From the NCBI RefSeq assembly GCF_013127955.1, contig NZ_CP053435.1, positions 4,650,001 to 4,714,000 of the forward strand: a stretch of 64,000 nucleotides of DNA. The letters are read 5' to 3'. Origin of the DNA: Spirosoma taeanense (GTDB lineage: Bacteria; Bacteroidota; Bacteroidia; Cytophagales; Spirosomataceae). Within the stretch, counting starts at the first letter, position 1, and each line of letters starts with the position of its first letter. Of this stretch, positions 45,905 through 54,695 are shown piece by piece. The notes beneath the pieces were generated by a model. The model had not been told where the DNA came from and did not search any database. It saw only the letters and a program-made list of their open reading frames with translations. Both the position numbers and the translations under genes were made by a program.

Positions 45905-46635
45905 AGATAGCTTTTTACCTCAATGCCATACCGGGGCAATTGGCGGCAACTGCTCAAATCCAGTTTCTTCGCTATGTGCGCTTTATGGTTTACGGCCGTA
46001 CGATAGCTAATGCCTAACTCATCCGCTATTTCATTGGCTGTATGTCCGTTTGCAATCATACGTAGTACCTGCCGTTCACGGTCAGTAAGCCGGCTCAGTT
46101 CATCCCGCCTTGCCTCCGACAAAACTTCTACGCCATAATTTTTCAACAGGTTCATAAATCCGCTACTATAGTAACATCCCCCGCTGCTTACAGTCTGGAA
46201 ACAGCGGTACAACTCTTCCAGTCCATCACTGGCATACAGAAAGCCAAAGAAACCCATCTGCATAGCGCGAGCAACCATCCGAAGATCGGGTTTGCTGGTA
46301 TATAGGATGAATTTAGTCTGCATGTTTGACTGCTGCATCTGCTCGACGATGTCAAAGCTGCGCCTTCCGGAGATTTCAGATTCGAGAATAACGCACTGCG
46401 GACGCTTCACCCGAATTTGCTGAAGTGTGTCGTCCATTTCAACAGCACGGCCCACTACGTTGTACCCCTGCTCCTTGAGAAGTTGACTTAACACCTCACA
46501 AGTGAATAGTTCTGACTGCGCAACGAGAATCGAAAAATCCCGGCGACGTAAAGAGAAATTTTTGGTGGCCTCCTGGCCTGTAGATAATTGATTCATGTCT
46601 GTGAGTTCGTATCGGGTGGATGAATCTAACACCAT
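45901..46635 (-). CDS. LuxR-type response regulator with a degenerate receiver
   Basis: A 244-residue protein with a receiver-like domain (about 34-148) and a LuxR/FixJ helix-turn-helix (about 182-240, LTDRERQVLRMIANGHTANE and ISYRTAVNHKAHI). In the receiver the usual acidic pair reads QS (residues 40-41 of ILVAQSE), the phospho-acceptor position is Glu85 (VILES) and the Lys of the switch region is replaced by Ala (GFLYAS), while the Thr in LYTSK is kept. It therefore should not be phosphorylated in the standard way. The gene shares CTAG (45901-45904) with the LytTR gene, each stop overlapping the other. An alternative start is the ATG at 46596. Confidence 0.88.
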   Translation of the reverse strand: MVLDSSTRYELTDMNQLSTGQEATKNFSLRRRDFSILVAQSELFTCEVLSQLLKEQGYNVVGRAVEMDDTLQQIRVKRPQCVILESEISGRRSFDIVEQMQQSNMQTKFILYTSKPDLRMVARAMQMGFFGFLYASDGLEELYRCFQTVSSGGCYYSSGFMNLLKNYGVEVLSEARRDELSRLTDRERQVLRMIANGHTANEIADELGISYRTAVNHKAHIAKKLDLSSCRQLPRYGIEVKSYL

Positions 46636-46663
46636 ATTTCTAAGTCTAGCAAATATCGTTCCC

Positions 46664-46745
46664 TGAAATCACCATTTCCCCGGACGAAATCACCCATAAT
46701 CAACCCTCGTTTTGGGTGATTTCGTCCGGGGAAATGGTGATTTCA
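46664..46745. repeat. Perfect 33-bp inverted repeat with four GAAATCACC sites
   Basis: The arms are 46664-46696 and 46713-46745, with a 16-nt loop and no mismatch. Each arm holds two copies of GAAATCACC (46665-46673 and 46686-46694, mirrored in the right arm) spaced by 12 nt, so the region is also an array of four 9-bp words. It lies in the space between the divergent LuxR-type gene (start 46635) and the small gene at 46828, and its right end is 12 bp from the -33 box of the promoter at 46757-46788. A multi-site operator or a large RNA hairpin are both possible. Confidence 0.85.
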
Positions 46746-46756
46746 CGCAAAACGGC

Positions 46757-46788
46757 TTGTTTTAAGGTATAAACACACTCTACTTTTG
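46757..46788 (+). promoter_or_regulatory. Promoter of the small helical protein gene
   Basis: TTG at 46757-46759, a 21-nt spacer and TACTTTTG at 46781-46788. The start of gene 46828 is about 40 bp downstream. The 33-bp inverted repeat lies immediately upstream, where an activator or repressor would act. Confidence 0.72.
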
Positions 46789-46827
46789 ATCAACAGCCGA
46801 TTATATATCTGTCAAGAAAAGTAGCGT

Positions 46828-47211
46828 ATGATAAGCCAGGAAGAATCAGCGTCGTCGGCATACGAAGCATCGACGACTGAAGTACAGAATGTAATTATGG
46901 AATGGGTCGAAGCAACTGAGCAGTTTCATAACCGCTACGCCAAGCTGACCGAAGTAATCAACGCCTTACAGGTTGTTGCCCGTCGGCAACCGACTGCCAA
47001 TCGTTCCCGTTTACGTCATCTGACGATGCTGCGTCAGCACATGAGCGATGTTCTAATGACGCTTTTACTGGATATGAGCGGTCAAAAATCAAGCCGTACA
47101 ACCCAACCCTCCAAATCGGGTCAGCTCCACTCGCACGCACGCCTGCTGGCAGAACTGAACCGTAAAATCGATGCCGAACTGACAAGCGTCAGAACGGTGG
47201 CTCAGGCATAG
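46828..47211 (+). CDS. Small all-helical protein of unknown function
   Basis: A 127-residue hydrophilic protein, mostly helical by composition (EVQNVIMEWVEATEQFHNRY and HLTMLRQHMSDVLMTLLL), with no signal peptide or recognisable domain. It is preceded by a good promoter and by the 33-bp inverted repeat, and followed by a terminator, so it is a complete single-gene unit. Expression is probably controlled through that repeat. I cannot assign a function. Confidence 0.75.
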   Translation: MISQEESASSAYEASTTEVQNVIMEWVEATEQFHNRYAKLTEVINALQVVARRQPTANRSRLRHLTMLRQHMSDVLMTLLLDMSGQKSSRTTQPSKSGQLHSHARLLAELNRKIDAELTSVRTVAQA

Positions 47212-47239
47212 TGTTCATCCCTCCCTCTTGATAAAGGTG

Positions 47240-47268
47240 AAGCTCCCCGATTCGTTGGGGAGCTTTTT
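47240..47268 (+). terminator. Rho-independent terminator
   Basis: AAGCTCCCC (47240-47248) pairs with GGGGAGCTT (47257-47265) around an 8-nt loop, followed by T residues. It ends the gene at 46828-47211. Confidence 0.82.
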
Positions 47269-47400
47269 ATTGGTAATCAATAGTAACTTTTTACTATTTT
47301 AAGTCCTTCGGAGAGTAATACAAAAACTTGCCCATTTAGGTCTAAGGGTAACTTAAAGTAAGTGCTGATAACTTTAGTGGCCGTCAATTCCAGAGTTGAT

Positions 47401-49452
47401 TTATCCCGAAATAACCGTTCCCAGCAAACGCGAAATCTCTATATCGATTCGCTTAAAGTGCATAAATTCAGTTAGAATCTGATCGGCTTCTTCCGGTGCT
47501 TTCATGCTTGCCTCCCTGAGTTGCTGCTGCAGACTACTCATTCGCTGTTCGGCCAGCATTTTCTTGATCCGCAGTATATTTCGGTAGGCCGCATCGGCCA
47601 GGATTCCGATTTCCTCTTCAGAAGGTACGTGAATTTCGTGTTTGAGCCAGCCATCGCTGATCTCGTAGCGCGGTGTTGTCAGGTGAATGGCTTCCTGCTG
47701 CATATCGACCTCATCAGCTGACTGTCGATTAAGAAAGTCATCAGCGGTCAGAATTTCGCCCCGACTATAGGCTTCCCTAAAAAGCGATAGAATCAACTTA
47801 AATGTGGGCGTCTGAAAGTCGATTTCGTGCAACTCACTGAGCACATATTGACACAGCGTAATGCCCGGTTCCAGCTCCCGTACGCCATAATTAATTAAGA
47901 GTCGAACGCACTCCTCTTCCTGGTACGATAAGGGCGTACGGGCGACTTTTGATCGGTCAGGTGAGGGGTTAGATGGCTGCGGTATGGCACCCTCAGTGAA
48001 CTCTGCTGGTGCAGTATCGATTTCCAGTGCGTTCAGTAAACCATTAATCTCATCAAAAGAGGGCTCGTCAGGAGTGGCGACGGGTGGTTGCTGACGCATT
48101 TCCCGTTCTTTCTGACGGTCGGTTTCTTTGCGGCTACGGTCCTGTTGCTGACGCAGTTGCCGGTTAATTTCGGAAATAACCGACTGCTCGCTGACATGGA
48201 AAACCTGGGCTACGCGCTGCGAGAGCGTCTGCCGTTTGAGAGGATCGGGAATTTTGGTAATGCTGGTGCAAACGTCGGAAATGCCCTCGGCCCGTTTAAG
48301 AGGGTTATCCCCAGCTTCGCTTAGCCACCGATTAGCTTTAAAATCAATAAAATCCTGCGAATGCTGTTGTATATACGCCTTAAATGCTTCGGCTCCAACT
48401 TTATGGACGTAACTATCTGGGTCTTCGCCATCAGGCAGCAATAATAGCCTCAAATTAAGCCCTTCTTCCAGCACCATATCCAGACCGCGCAGGGCCGCTT
48501 TAATCCCGGCCGCATCGCCGTCATAAAGTATTGTAACGTTTGGCGTAAAGCGGGCGATGAGCCGGATTTGCTCGGTCGTCAGCGAAGTCCCTGATGAAGC
48601 GACCACGTTTTTAATCCCCGCCTGATGTAAGGAGATTACATCAGTATAGCCTTCTGTAAGATAACAGACGTCTTCCTGACGGATGGTTTGTTTTGCCTGG
48701 AAGATGCCGTAAAGTACCTGGCTCTTATGATAAACTGGCGTTTCGGGCGAGTTTAAGTACTTGGGCTGGTTCTTATCGGTTTTCAGGATTCGGGCGCCAA
48801 ACGCAATAACCCGGCCTGAAACGTTATGAATTGGAAACATTACCCGGCCCCGGAAACGGTCGAATACTTTCCCACCCTCTTTGCTCAGTATCAGCCCGGC
48901 TTTTTCGAGGACATCACGGCTATAGCCCCGGCGTAGGGCTGCCTGCATCAGCGCATCCCACTGGTCGAAACTGTAGCCTAGTTCAAACGCATCGATGGTC
49001 GGATTGGTAAATCCCCGCTCGCGGAAATAGCTCAAACCAATACTTTTGCCTTCATCACTCGTCTGCAGCGTTTCCTGAAAAAACGTTTTGGCAAAATTCA
49101 GAACGATCAGCAAACTCTCGCGCTCGTTCTGCCGAAGCAGATCTTCGGGCGTCTGTTCCTGCTCCTCGATCTCAATGCCATATTTCTTGGCCAGATACCG
49201 CAGAGCCTCACCGTAACCGATATTTTCGATGTCCATGACAAACCGGACGGCATCACCTGCTTTGCCGCAGCCAAAACACTTATAGATCTGGCGCGTCGGA
49301 TTAACGTTAAATGACGGGGTCTTCTCGTTGTGGAACGGGCAGCAGGCTATGTAATTACTGCCGCGCTTTTTGAGCGACACAAAATCATTGATTACCTCCA
49401 GAATATCGGCAGACTGACGAATACGGTCAACTGTTTCTTCAGGGATACGCAT
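47401..49452 (-). CDS. dnaG: DNA primase
   Basis: A 683-residue DnaG starting at 49452 (MRIPEETVDRIRQSADILEV); an in-frame ATG at 49482 would add ten atypical residues. The zinc-binding domain has CCPFHNEKTPSF and CFGCG, and the TOPRIM core contains YLTEGYTDVISLHQAGIKNV and ILYDGDAAGIKAALRGLD. The helicase-binding C-terminal domain is present (about 470-680). Primase makes RNA primers for replication. Its neighbours are a haloperoxidase-like gene and a small regulated gene, so it is monocistronic. Confidence 0.97.
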   Translation of the reverse strand: MRIPEETVDRIRQSADILEVINDFVSLKKRGSNYIACCPFHNEKTPSFNVNPTRQIYKCFGCGKAGDAVRFVMDIENIGYGEALRYLAKKYGIEIEEQEQTPEDLLRQNERESLLIVLNFAKTFFQETLQTSDEGKSIGLSYFRERGFTNPTIDAFELGYSFDQWDALMQAALRRGYSRDVLEKAGLILSKEGGKVFDRFRGRVMFPIHNVSGRVIAFGARILKTDKNQPKYLNSPETPVYHKSQVLYGIFQAKQTIRQEDVCYLTEGYTDVISLHQAGIKNVVASSGTSLTTEQIRLIARFTPNVTILYDGDAAGIKAALRGLDMVLEEGLNLRLLLLPDGEDPDSYVHKVGAEAFKAYIQQHSQDFIDFKANRWLSEAGDNPLKRAEGISDVCTSITKIPDPLKRQTLSQRVAQVFHVSEQSVISEINRQLRQQQDRSRKETDRQKEREMRQQPPVATPDEPSFDEINGLLNALEIDTAPAEFTEGAIPQPSNPSPDRSKVARTPLSYQEEECVRLLINYGVRELEPGITLCQYVLSELHEIDFQTPTFKLILSLFREAYSRGEILTADDFLNRQSADEVDMQQEAIHLTTPRYEISDGWLKHEIHVPSEEEIGILADAAYRNILRIKKMLAEQRMSSLQQQLREASMKAPEEADQILTEFMHFKRIDIEISRLLGTVISG

Positions 49453-49636
49453 GAACCGGGAATGGATTAAAATCTTAATCAAATGTACGTCGAAGGGCTG
49501 ACCTTTCGGAAAAATATCCGTCTAATTACAACCCACGACCCGTTTTCTCTGTCTGTACCTGTGTTTGCATTCATTCGATGAAAGCCGGCTTAGTTTAATG
49601 ATTCTGCCCAGCACCTTGTACTCCACTTAAACTTGT

Positions 49637-51031
49637 ATGAAACCTTATCTATCCCCTCCCCACAAAGCCTTCCTGTCAGATAATCGAAGGTGGCCATGGC
49701 TCTTTGTAGTCTTTCTTGGTATCGTTTTACAGTCCTGCCAGCCAACTGACCCCACTACCCCGGCACCGATAGGAAAAACGGCGGATCAATACACCGCCGA
49801 AGTGGCTTCCAGATGGGCCACCCTGCAATTGAAACTGACCCAGTTAACGCCTGGCTTTAGCCCTCCGGTAGCCTCGCGTGCTTATGGTTACGCCGGTCTG
49901 GCTATGTACGAAGCCGTTGTTCCCGGCATTCCAAACCGCCGGTCGCTGGCTGGCCAGCTTCAGGGTTTAACGGCTTTGCCGGTACCCGAATCGGGTAAGG
50001 CCTATAACTGGGCCCTGAGCGCCAATACGGCTCAGGCGGTCATCCTGAAGCGTCTGTATGGCAACGCATCTGACCTGAGTAAAGCTCAGATCGATTCGCT
50101 GGAAAAAGCGTTACAGGCACAATTTAAAGATACTGACCAGGCCGTTAACGACCGGTCGGCCGCATTTGGCAGGCAGATTGCAGAAGCTTTGTTTGCCTGG
50201 TCGAAAACGGACGGGGGCCATGAAAGTTATGGCCGTAATTTCCCGGCCGATTACGTGGTTCCGGTTGGGCCAGACCTTTGGAAGCCCACGGAAAACGGCC
50301 AGAAAATCCCGATGCAGCCCTACTGGGGTAGCAATCGGACGTTCATCAGGGCGAACAATGAGTTGCCAATGCCTAAACCCTTGGGCTATTCAACGGATGC
50401 TAAATCGGCAACCTTTGCGCAGTATATGGACGTATATACTAAGTCGAAAACCCTGACCCAAACCGAGAAAGAAATTGCGGTTTGGTGGGCCGACAATCCG
50501 GCCGAGTCATTCACTCCTCCCGGACACTCGTATAATATCGCCAACATCGCCGTTAAAACCGCAAAAGCGAACCTCGCCACAGCTGCTGAAGCCTTCGCCC
50601 GAACAGGGCTGTCCGTGGCTGACGCATTTATCCTCTGCTGGCGGTGCAAATACACTTACAACAATATGCGCCCATACACGTATGTCCGGGTAGCGATTGA
50701 CCCAACCTGGGTACCCTTCTGGCCCGCCCCACCGTTTCCGGGGTATCCGTCAGGTCATGCCACGCAGTCATCGTCAGCGGCAACGGTACTCACTGCCATA
50801 TTCGGCGAGGGTTTTACGTTCGTTGACGATTCACACGTTGGCCGTTTAAGAGACCCCCTGCGCAACGTAGAGTTCAGACCCCGCCAGTTTAAGTCATTCG
50901 CCGAGGCAGCGCAGGAATCCGCCGATTCGCGCTTCTACGGGAATATTCATACGCGCCAGGACAATGAAACTGGTCTGGTTGAAGGGAAAAAGATTGGCGC
51001 TAACGTAAATGCGTTGTCCTGGGTGAAATAA
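49637..51031 (+). CDS. Vanadium-dependent haloperoxidase / PAP2-type phosphatase lipoprotein
   Basis: A 464-residue lipoprotein (lipobox in IVLQSCQ, Cys at about 34). The PAP2/vanadate-binding motifs are visible: KX6RP as KYTYNNMRP, PSGH as GYPSGHATQ and SRX5H as ADSRFYGNIHTRQD. The family includes vanadium haloperoxidases and acid phosphatases, which share the active site. A haloperoxidase versus phosphatase role cannot be decided by sequence alone; both bind vanadate or phosphate. It is exported and likely outer-membrane or periplasmic. Confidence 0.88.
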   Translation: MKPYLSPPHKAFLSDNRRWPWLFVVFLGIVLQSCQPTDPTTPAPIGKTADQYTAEVASRWATLQLKLTQLTPGFSPPVASRAYGYAGLAMYEAVVPGIPNRRSLAGQLQGLTALPVPESGKAYNWALSANTAQAVILKRLYGNASDLSKAQIDSLEKALQAQFKDTDQAVNDRSAAFGRQIAEALFAWSKTDGGHESYGRNFPADYVVPVGPDLWKPTENGQKIPMQPYWGSNRTFIRANNELPMPKPLGYSTDAKSATFAQYMDVYTKSKTLTQTEKEIAVWWADNPAESFTPPGHSYNIANIAVKTAKANLATAAEAFARTGLSVADAFILCWRCKYTYNNMRPYTYVRVAIDPTWVPFWPAPPFPGYPSGHATQSSSAATVLTAIFGEGFTFVDDSHVGRLRDPLRNVEFRPRQFKSFAEAAQESADSRFYGNIHTRQDNETGLVEGKKIGANVNALSWVK

Positions 51032-51035
51032 ACGG

Positions 51036-51275
51036 CTATCGCATGTTCTCCAGCAGTTCGTTCCGGGTTGGCCGGTCGGCTGTCAAATCGTACGTAATAC
51101 CTTCCCGGTCAAGGTAATCAACAAAAGCGGTATAGCTGCCTTTCTCGACCGAGAAAACATACCAGCTTTCGTAGGGTTCGTTAAACAGTTCAACTTCAGT
51201 CAGCGAAGACCGCTTTTGCAACGACCGATACTGAGCTGTTTCGAGGACGTTCTGTTTGATGAGAAAATACCACAT
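51036..51275 (-). CDS. Small hypothetical protein
   Basis: A 79-residue hydrophilic protein (MWYFLIKQNVLETAQYRSLQ to a final ELLENMR) with alternating strands and helices and no recognised domain. It lies 5 bp from the stop of the convergent haloperoxidase-like gene and downstream of the prc terminator on the same strand. The codon usage resembles that of its neighbours. It could be real, but no promoter or homology supports it here. Confidence 0.55.
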   Translation of the reverse strand: MWYFLIKQNVLETAQYRSLQKRSSLTEVELFNEPYESWYVFSVEKGSYTAFVDYLDREGITYDLTADRPTRNELLENMR

Positions 51276-51321
51276 GCAGAGTTTTATGAATTGACCAGAG
51301 TTTGTTTACGTGAATAAATAC

Positions 51322-51355
51322 AAACCCCCGCACAACGTTTGCTGTACGGGGGTTT
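51322..51355 (-). terminator. Terminator of prc
   Basis: AAACCCCCG (51322-51330) pairs with CGGGGGTTT (51347-51355) around a 16-nt loop; the stem base provides T residues when read on the minus strand. It lies 25 bp after the prc stop. Confidence 0.75.
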
Positions 51356-51379
51356 AATGAATCAGAACGAACCAGCCGC

Positions 51380-53455
51380 TTATTTGTTAACGGCCAGGAT
51401 GTAATCGGCCAGTACCATTCCGGCTTCATTCAGGTACGTATCTTTTTTCTTTTTAGCCGTGGCTGGTACCGGAGCACCTGTTTCATCAACCGGTGCTGAC
51501 ATCTGCGATACTTTATTGGCCGCAGCCCGTTTACGCTCAGCCTCTTCGCGTTCTTTCCGACGTTTGGATTCCTGCAGCGAAACAACCGTGTTTTCCTTGG
51601 CTTTTTTGAAATCAGCCAGGTCCTGCGCCAGTTGCTTCAGTTCCGGATCTGACTTGAGCCGCTGCTCGAAACGTTCACGCAAACGAGTCAACACCTTGTC
51701 GTTGATGCCATGCGACAACTCATAGCGGGTCGAGTTAATCTGATCCCAGGGAAGAGCGCTTGGCTGCGAACTTTCGCCATATTCCTCAGCGGAGAACGCC
51801 GACGGCAATTCGATATCCGGCGTTACGCCCTTGTGCTGCGTGCTGCTACCATTGATGCGATAGAATTTCTGAATCGTCATCTTCACCTGCCCCACCTTCT
51901 CGGGTTCTTTCGGCAACCATTGGTTCAAATCAATCAGCGTCTGCACGGTACCTTTACCAAAGGTCTGTCCACCCACGATAATTCCCCGCTTATAATCCTG
52001 AATCGCAGCCGCGAAGATCTCCGAAGCTGAAGCGCTGAACCGGTTCACCAGAACCGCCATTGGGCCATCATACGTAACGGATGGATCGGGGTCCGTGTAA
52101 ACCTCGGTTTCACCCGACGACTCACGCACCTGCACTACCGGTCCTTTCGGGATGAACAGGCCCGTCAGGTTAATAGCCTCCGTGAGCGAACCGCCCCCAT
52201 TGTCACGCAGGTCGATAACGATACCGTCTACTTTCTCGGCTTTCAGTTCTTCAATAAACTTCTTAACGTCGCTGGTCGTGCTGCTGAAGCCTTCTTCCCG
52301 CTTGCGGGCACCTTCAAAATCGCGGTAGAACATAGGAATGTTCACGACGCCTATCTTGAATGAACGGCCGTTGTCAGATACTTCAATAATTTCTTTCTTG
52401 GCACGCTGTTCTTCCAGCTTGATTTTCTCCCGGACCAGGCGGATTTCCTTCGGGGGTGCGCCCGCCAGCGCGCCTGGCGAGATAATCTGCAGACGCACTA
52501 CGGTTCCCTTGGGCCCTTTGATAAGCTTCACAACTTCATCTACCTGCCAGTTCATTGTGTTCACCATCGGGCCGTTATCGCCCTGTGCTACCCCGGCAAT
52601 TTTATCGTCCTTGTTCAGCAGTTTACTCTTAAACGCCGGACCACCGGGAACCAGATCGGTTATACGGATATAATCGTTGTCTTCGCGCAACATAGCCCCG
52701 ATTCCTTCCAGCGACTGACTCATATCCTGGTTGAACCGATCCGCATTAATTGGCGACAGATAATTCGTGTGCGGATCGAGTGCTTCGGCAAACGAGTTCA
52801 TGTAGAACTGAAAGACATCGGCACTCTTAATCCGGTTATATGCCTTATCGAGGTTGTTATACCGCTGCGTCATCAGAGCCACAACTGCGCTATCGCTTCG
52901 GCTGCCAAGCTTTAGTTCGAGCGCCTGATTTTTCAGAATTTTACGCCACAGATCATTCTGCTCTTCAATGGTTTTAGGCCAGGCAGCTTTTTCGCGGTCA
53001 GTATTGAACGTTTCGTCGGCCGTAAACGAAAATGGCTTCTTGATCTGCTCTTTAATAAATGCGCTCCGCTCCTGATAACGCTTCCGGAACACATTATAAA
53101 GATCATAGGCCGCCGTCAGATCGCCGTTGATCAGCGCGTCGTCAATCTGATAGCGGTATTTTTCAAAAGCAGCTACGTCCGATGCCAGCAAAAACGTTTT
53201 GCTATTGTCCAGTTCTTTCAGATAGTTGTCCCAGACTACCGACGACAGCGAATCATTCAGCCGCACCTTGCGGTAATGATAGGTCGTTAACAGCTTGGCC
53301 ACCAGCGTTTCCACTTTTTCCTGCGAGATAGACGGCTTTAACTCGTCGGTCGGCGACGACGTGGGTAAAGCCTGCAGGGGCGCACCGCCCGAGGGAGAAT
53401 CCGGCTGAAAACTTAGCATCAGCACGGGCACAAGGGTTACCAGATACTTCTTCAT
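51380..53455 (-). CDS. prc: Carboxy-terminal processing protease (tail-specific protease)
   Basis: A 691-residue S41 peptidase with a signal peptide (YLVTLVPVLMLSF). It has the N-terminal Tsp region, a PDZ domain (about 250-330, with GIGAMLREDNDYIRITDLV), the S41 core with Ser in NRFSASASEIFAAAI and Lys in GQTFGKGTVQ (catalytic dyad), and a C-terminal DUF3340 domain. The family cleaves envelope proteins from the C-terminus. It is downstream of the FKBP-type isomerase gene on the same strand, which suggests a shared envelope protein quality-control role. The hairpin at 53475-53534 separates the two. Confidence 0.95.
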   Translation of the reverse strand: MKKYLVTLVPVLMLSFQPDSPSGGAPLQALPTSSPTDELKPSISQEKVETLVAKLLTTYHYRKVRLNDSLSSVVWDNYLKELDNSKTFLLASDVAAFEKYRYQIDDALINGDLTAAYDLYNVFRKRYQERSAFIKEQIKKPFSFTADETFNTDREKAAWPKTIEEQNDLWRKILKNQALELKLGSRSDSAVVALMTQRYNNLDKAYNRIKSADVFQFYMNSFAEALDPHTNYLSPINADRFNQDMSQSLEGIGAMLREDNDYIRITDLVPGGPAFKSKLLNKDDKIAGVAQGDNGPMVNTMNWQVDEVVKLIKGPKGTVVRLQIISPGALAGAPPKEIRLVREKIKLEEQRAKKEIIEVSDNGRSFKIGVVNIPMFYRDFEGARKREEGFSSTTSDVKKFIEELKAEKVDGIVIDLRDNGGGSLTEAINLTGLFIPKGPVVQVRESSGETEVYTDPDPSVTYDGPMAVLVNRFSASASEIFAAAIQDYKRGIIVGGQTFGKGTVQTLIDLNQWLPKEPEKVGQVKMTIQKFYRINGSSTQHKGVTPDIELPSAFSAEEYGESSQPSALPWDQINSTRYELSHGINDKVLTRLRERFEQRLKSDPELKQLAQDLADFKKAKENTVVSLQESKRRKEREEAERKRAAANKVSQMSAPVDETGAPVPATAKKKKDTYLNEAGMVLADYILAVNK

Positions 53456-53474
53456 CTATATTACCCAGGTTTAC

Positions 53475-53534
53475 AGCGAACGAGTGAAATAGCGAACGAG
53501 TGAGGTCAATAACTTACTCGTTCACTCATTCGCT
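53475..53534. repeat. Intercistronic GAGTGA-type repeat
   Basis: AGCGAACGAGTGA occurs twice in direct orientation (53475-53487 and 53491-53503) and once inverted with one mismatch (53522-53534). The resulting hairpin lies between the FKBP-type isomerase and prc genes. Its word content resembles the hairpin at 11928-11988. Confidence 0.65.
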
Positions 53535-53547
53535 CTTGCACGCTTTA

Positions 53548-54318
53548 TTATTTAACAATATCAAGCAATTCAACATCAAATACCAGGGTTGAACCAGGTT
53601 TGATTTCGGCGCCCGCACCACGATCGCCATAAGCAAGCTCGGCGGGGATGTATAATTTCCATTTTGAACCAACCGGCATCAGTTGCAGCGCTTCGGTCCA
53701 GCCCCGGATTACTTCGCCAACGCCGAATTCAGCAGGCTGTCCGCGTTCAACCGAGCTGTCGAACACTTTCCCATCCAGCAATCGACCGGTATAATGTACC
53801 TTAACCCGATCCGTAGCCGTTGGTTTAGCACCCGTGCCCTCTTTCTCAATAGAATATTGCAGACCGCTGGCAGTAGTAGTGACGCCCGACTTGGTTTTAT
53901 TTTCGGCTAGGAAAGCTTCACCAATTTTTTTGTTCTCAGCCGACGCTTTCAGATTCTCGGCATTATGGATAGCGTATTGCTTCTGCGCGTAAGCATTCAG
54001 AATCTGACCGGCCTGCTCCTGCGACAACTGCGTTTTGCCGCCTTTGAGCGCATCTTCGATACCACGGCTTAGCAGGGTACTGTTCAAGTCGGTCATTCCC
54101 TGCTGTTTCAGGTTCTGGGCCATGTACAGGCCAATCGAGTAACTAATCGAATCCAGCGAAGAAGTAAGGGTCGCGCCAGCGGTAGATTTGGCCGTTGCTG
54201 CCGGTTTAGCCCCCGTAACGGGCTTCTTAGCGGCAGGCTTTTTGACTTGAGCGTTGGCAGAACCAGCTACAAAAACAGCCGATACTATGCCGGCCAACAT
54301 CCATTGGTTGAACTTCAT
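53548..54318 (-). CDS. FKBP-type peptidyl-prolyl cis-trans isomerase
   Basis: A 256-residue exported isomerase. A signal peptide ([17 protein letters not shown]) and a Lys/Ala/Pro-rich spacer precede an N-terminal helical dimerisation region (about 60-130, [19 protein letters not shown]) and the FKBP domain (about 145-256, with [18 protein letters not shown] and [19 protein letters not shown]). This is the FkpA/Mip layout. It accelerates prolyl isomerisation in the periplasm and often acts as a chaperone. It is upstream of prc on the same strand. Confidence 0.94.
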   Translation of the reverse strand: MKFNQWMLAGIVSAVFVAGSANAQVKKPAAKKPVTGAKPAATAKSTAGATLTSSLDSISYSIGLYMAQNLKQQGMTDLNSTLLSRGIEDALKGGKTQLSQEQAGQILNAYAQKQYAIHNAENLKASAENKKIGEAFLAENKTKSGVTTTASGLQYSIEKEGTGAKPTATDRVKVHYTGRLLDGKVFDSSVERGQPAEFGVGEVIRGWTEALQLMPVGSKWKLYIPAELAYGDRGAGAEIKPGSTLVFDVELLDIVK

Positions 54319-54649
54319 GAAACAAAAAAACGGAGTGTATGTACTAAAACCTATTTCGTTAATAAAACGTGAAATAGTAGTAGAAAAGTTTGGTTAATGC
54401 TGCTTTCTGTAAAATTTTGCTTTAGCCGGACGGGCCATCCGGAAATGGGCAAGATCTGTAAGGAGCAGCCTATAAAACTAACCAGAACGGCGTATTATTG
54501 CTAATCGCATCTGAGCAAGGCCGGAAAAATGGGACGAACGGTTCCAGGATTCTGCCAGCGGCCATACTTAACAGATAGCTGGTATTGGAAAAGTCTAACA
54601 TTCAGCCGTTACTTTCGCCGTAGTACGCGTTTTTATTAAATTTTAGTCG
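54319..54649. other. Non-coding region upstream of atpA
   Basis: This stretch of about 330 bp (377 bp to the atpA start) separates the divergent isomerase gene and atpA. It contains a weak hairpin CCGGA-CGGGCCA-TCCGG (54426-54442) and AT-rich sequence near the isomerase start. I saw no reading frame, RNA gene or repeat worth naming. Confidence 0.5.
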
Positions 54650-54657
54650 TACCTTTG
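54650..54657 (+). promoter_or_regulatory. Promoter -7 element of atpA
   Basis: TACCTTTG at 54650-54657 is a full -7 match, 38 bp before the atpA start. The -33 region is T-rich without a clear TTG. Confidence 0.55.
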
Positions 54658-54695
54658 CGGCCGAAAAATCAATCTCAAAATTTCATTATACACAT

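Noticed and set aside
46664-46745. 33-bp inverted repeat considered as insertion-sequence ends
   Set aside because: The arms are only 16 bp apart, with no transposase or target duplication.
53475-53534. Considered as CRISPR-like direct repeats
   Set aside because: Just two direct copies 3 bp apart and one inverted copy, with no spacers.
54319-54695. Searched for an RNA gene or riboswitch ahead of atpA
   Set aside because: No tRNA-like or riboswitch fold was visible; only a short weak hairpin.
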